Both the position numbers and the translations under genes were made by a program. DNA of 64,000 nt from Gordius sp. MW1 (taxonomy: Eukaryota; Nematomorpha; Gordioida; Gordea; Gordiidae), in the NCBI GenBank assembly GCA_964036665.1, contig OZ038528.1, forward strand, positions 7,508,501 to 7,572,500. Reading direction: 5' to 3'. The notes beneath the pieces are model-generated. The model did no database searches and was not told where the DNA came from. It saw only the letters and a list, made by a program, of their open reading frames with translations. Below are positions 61,905-64,000 of this stretch, one piece after another. The first letter of the stretch is position 1. Each line of letters begins with the position of its first letter.

Positions 61905-63040
61905 TAATCTTGTATGTGTGTTTTATAATATTTTGGGTATATAGTTTTAGGAAGATATCGTGTATTTTAAGCTTATTTTGTTTTGGTCTTTAAATTATGT
62001 TTAGTTCCTAAATGCAAGGTGTTTTACCATTTTAAGCATAAAATTAGATATAAATTATTTTTTGGCCAATTTTAGTGCTTGTATATCAACAAAAATTTAA
62101 GCCTGACACGGCTTCAATCATCGCCTTGGCCATACTCTGTCAGCTGGTACCTAACGGTGCGATGAAGGACCGCCGATTGTATATAATTCTGTTCAGTAGC
62201 TGGCGTGATGATCGAAAAGTGGCTTTTTGACGAGAGACGACGCGTTGGTACGTAACGTTTGCTTGATATTTGCTTGTGTGGATCAGTGTACAATAGAGCA
62301 TTGTCAGCTATATAAAGTGTCTGATTTTAATGGGATGTGATTGACCCAGGTTGCGAGTGATAGGAGCTAAGAACTTAAGCCCTTGTATTATCTGGCTCAA
62401 CCGTGCCCAGCATCGGTTCACTGAGTCGTTTAGGTTGTCCGGTTCGTAGGAAAATGGCAAAACGCGGTTGGATATCGGTGCGTCATATTGATGGGATGAA
62501 AGGTACTAATATTGTGGTCGAGTCCAAAGTTACTTGGTTTGTAGTTCATCCCAGGCGATTTCGGAGCTTCATTTTGCGAGGTGTGCCGAGTCGTATTCTA
62601 TTATCATTTTTTAAATTTTATAGGTAATTTTTGACGTTGAAGTGTTATAATAACGAGCTTGTTAAAACTTGGTTATGTACTTTTGAAATCGTTAGGTAGG
62701 CACAAATGACGCTAGGTTGCTTAAAACAATCTCAAGTCACCAACTTACCATGTAGAATTATTCTAACTAATTCACCACCAATTTATAGTTAGGCAGGATG
62801 AGAAACTGCGAAATTGAAATTTGCTTTAGTAAGATTTATAACTCCAACAGAACTTAATCTAAATAAGTGATAAATATATTAAATCATTCACTTGCCCAAA
62901 GGGCCTTCCATAATTAAGTAAATGTACTGTAATTGCCAAATTTTAAAACTTTTTGCGAATCATATTTACTTCACTTAGGTGATGTTTTAATATCAAATAT
63001 ATTCCTATCATATTGATATATATTTAATCCAGTCTTGTTA
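61905..63040. other. Spacer, nothing recognised
   Basis: A 74-codon plus-strand frame at 62403-62627 matches no family I know and shows no gene context. Confidence 0.35.
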
Positions 63041-63199
63041 ACGCTCCTGTAGCGCCGCTACAATTTTTCAAAAAAAGCTGGAGGTACCCTCCTTTTTAAA
63101 AATGAGGAGCGGGCGCGGGAGTAGCTCCTTTTAGGGCTGGAGCGGATAAAAGTCACAGGCATCCCTTTGCTAGTTGACCATTTAAAATAATCAAAAGTA

Positions 63200-63400
63200 G
63201 ACAGGTTTACATACCTCGGCTCAATGCTACATCAACAGGGAGGTTGCGCAAAAGAAGTCAACGCACGTATCATGGCTTAAATGGCGAAGTTGCAACAAGA
63301 AGAAGATACCAATATGAGCTAAAAAATCCAGGCCGGTGCTACTCTAAGGGACTAAAACATGGGCATTAAAGGCCACGGAGGAAAAGTTTTTGTAAGCCAC
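63200..63400 (+). mobile_element. RTE-type LINE fragment
   Basis: The plus strand reads VDRFTYLGSMLHQQGGCAKE and VNARIMA, the block after the RT in RTE-type LINEs, before decaying into stops. GC-rich 'gctcctgtagcgcc' and 'cgctcctccgctcct' words on either side (63045-63140, 63410-63430) may be the ends of a surrounding element. Confidence 0.6.
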
Positions 63401-63658
63401 TGAGATGAGAACCGCTCCTCCGCTCCTTAAATTTAGTATATAAATTATATTATCTTTTAAATATTAATAATATTTGTTAATTAAAATTTAATGAAAATAT
63501 AATTTTATTTTATTTAAATTTATTCATTATTAAATGTTGAGCCGAGTTTTATATTGATTTTTCATCTTATCATTTGAAACATTAAACATCAGTTTTTCCT
63601 TTTTATATTGAAAATTTTTTAAATTGTAAGTCATATTAATATTCATTTTATAGATATA

Positions 63659-64000
63659 CTAGCTGTGCCCGGCCAAGCGTTGCTTTGGCTCAGTCCTTAA
63701 GTGGTTAAATAAGTATAACCTATTAATAAGACTTATATAAAATAAGGTCATATATGAAATAATTTATAATGTGAAAGGTCCTAATGCTAATGCAAATAAA
63801 TATCCATGCCATTCGACTGAATACATCCAGCAACGCACAGACCCAAATACCTCATGCTTAACAATGAGATTAATCATTGATTTAAGTTTTTGCCGGAAAA
63901 CACGGGCGGTAATGTCATGCCTATCGAGAGGTAATTGACCAGGAAACAAAAGGTCTTTTATGTCGTCCCACGCTGGGTTGCATGTAAGAGTTATAAATAG
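63659..64000 (-). mobile_element. Helitron, family A, copy 3, runs off the window
   Basis: The 3' end CACAGCTAG, followed by T on the minus strand, and the hairpin word are as in copies 1 and 2. The minus strand from 64000 to about 63766 encodes Rep: TCNPAWDDIKDLLFPGQLPL, DRHDITARVFRQKLKSMINL and MYSVEWHGY. The frame then departs from the family just before the HAH motif and soon reaches the 3' end, so an internal deletion removed the helicase. Confidence 0.85.

Noticed and set aside
62403-62627. 74-codon plus-strand frame
   Set aside because: Probably chance; no homologous motif, promoter or exon partner seen.

Overview
The window is AT-rich nuclear DNA from an invertebrate animal. The evidence is three spliced, metazoan-type housekeeping genes separated by dense transposon debris (LINEs, a Ty3/Gypsy element, Helitrons and many hAT elements). 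The sequence does not let me name the phylum. A class of very short introns (36-55 nt, many 36-40 nt) recurs in all three genes and points to a compact intron style despite the repeat load.

Host genes. (1) 4133-9105, +: a 14-exon Acinus (ACIN1) gene with an RRM and the RNPS1/SAP18-binding YWLPLT motif, an exon-junction-complex-associated splicing factor. (2) 32059-38024, +: a 9-exon DNAJB12/DNAJB14 orthologue, an ER-membrane J-domain co-chaperone, with repeats filling its 3.1-kb third intron. (3) 47485-48985, -: a 5-exon alpha-tubulin whose four introns are all 36-40 nt, the first directly after the ATG. For all three, every exon junction keeps the reading frame and the protein lengths (785, 371 and 449 aa) are reasonable or typical. 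A possible last exon of a fourth gene, a small membrane protein, lies at 246-605.

Repeats. 2.4-3.7 kb is a non-autonomous hAT element. 11.3-21.8 kb is a four-deep nest: an RTE-type LINE is split by a Ty3/Gypsy element (LTRs at 11990-12188 and 19287-19523), which is split by a solo LTR of another family (13120-16337), which is split by a Helitron (13352-16023). 22-27 kb holds a minisatellite, a 1-kb hAT element and a decayed Helitron. 27.0-29.0 kb is a second RTE copy. 39-46 kb is rich in small hAT MITEs. 49.4-55 kb is a second nest: an R2/Hero-like LINE split by a 3.1-kb hAT transposon that itself carries a GC-array element. 56.6-59.2 kb is a third LINE type. 59.5-61.9 kb and 63.66 kb to the end are more copies of the 13.4-kb Helitron family, one carrying a MITE and LINE sequence.

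No CRISPR array, operon, tRNA or rRNA gene was recognised. I found no convincing new biochemical system. The strongest unusual signals are the exactly resolvable transposon nests, several hAT families that each carry their own GC-rich short-repeat arrays, a spacer-free 96-bp palindrome, a minisatellite carried at two loci next to similar terminal sequences, and the minimal introns.
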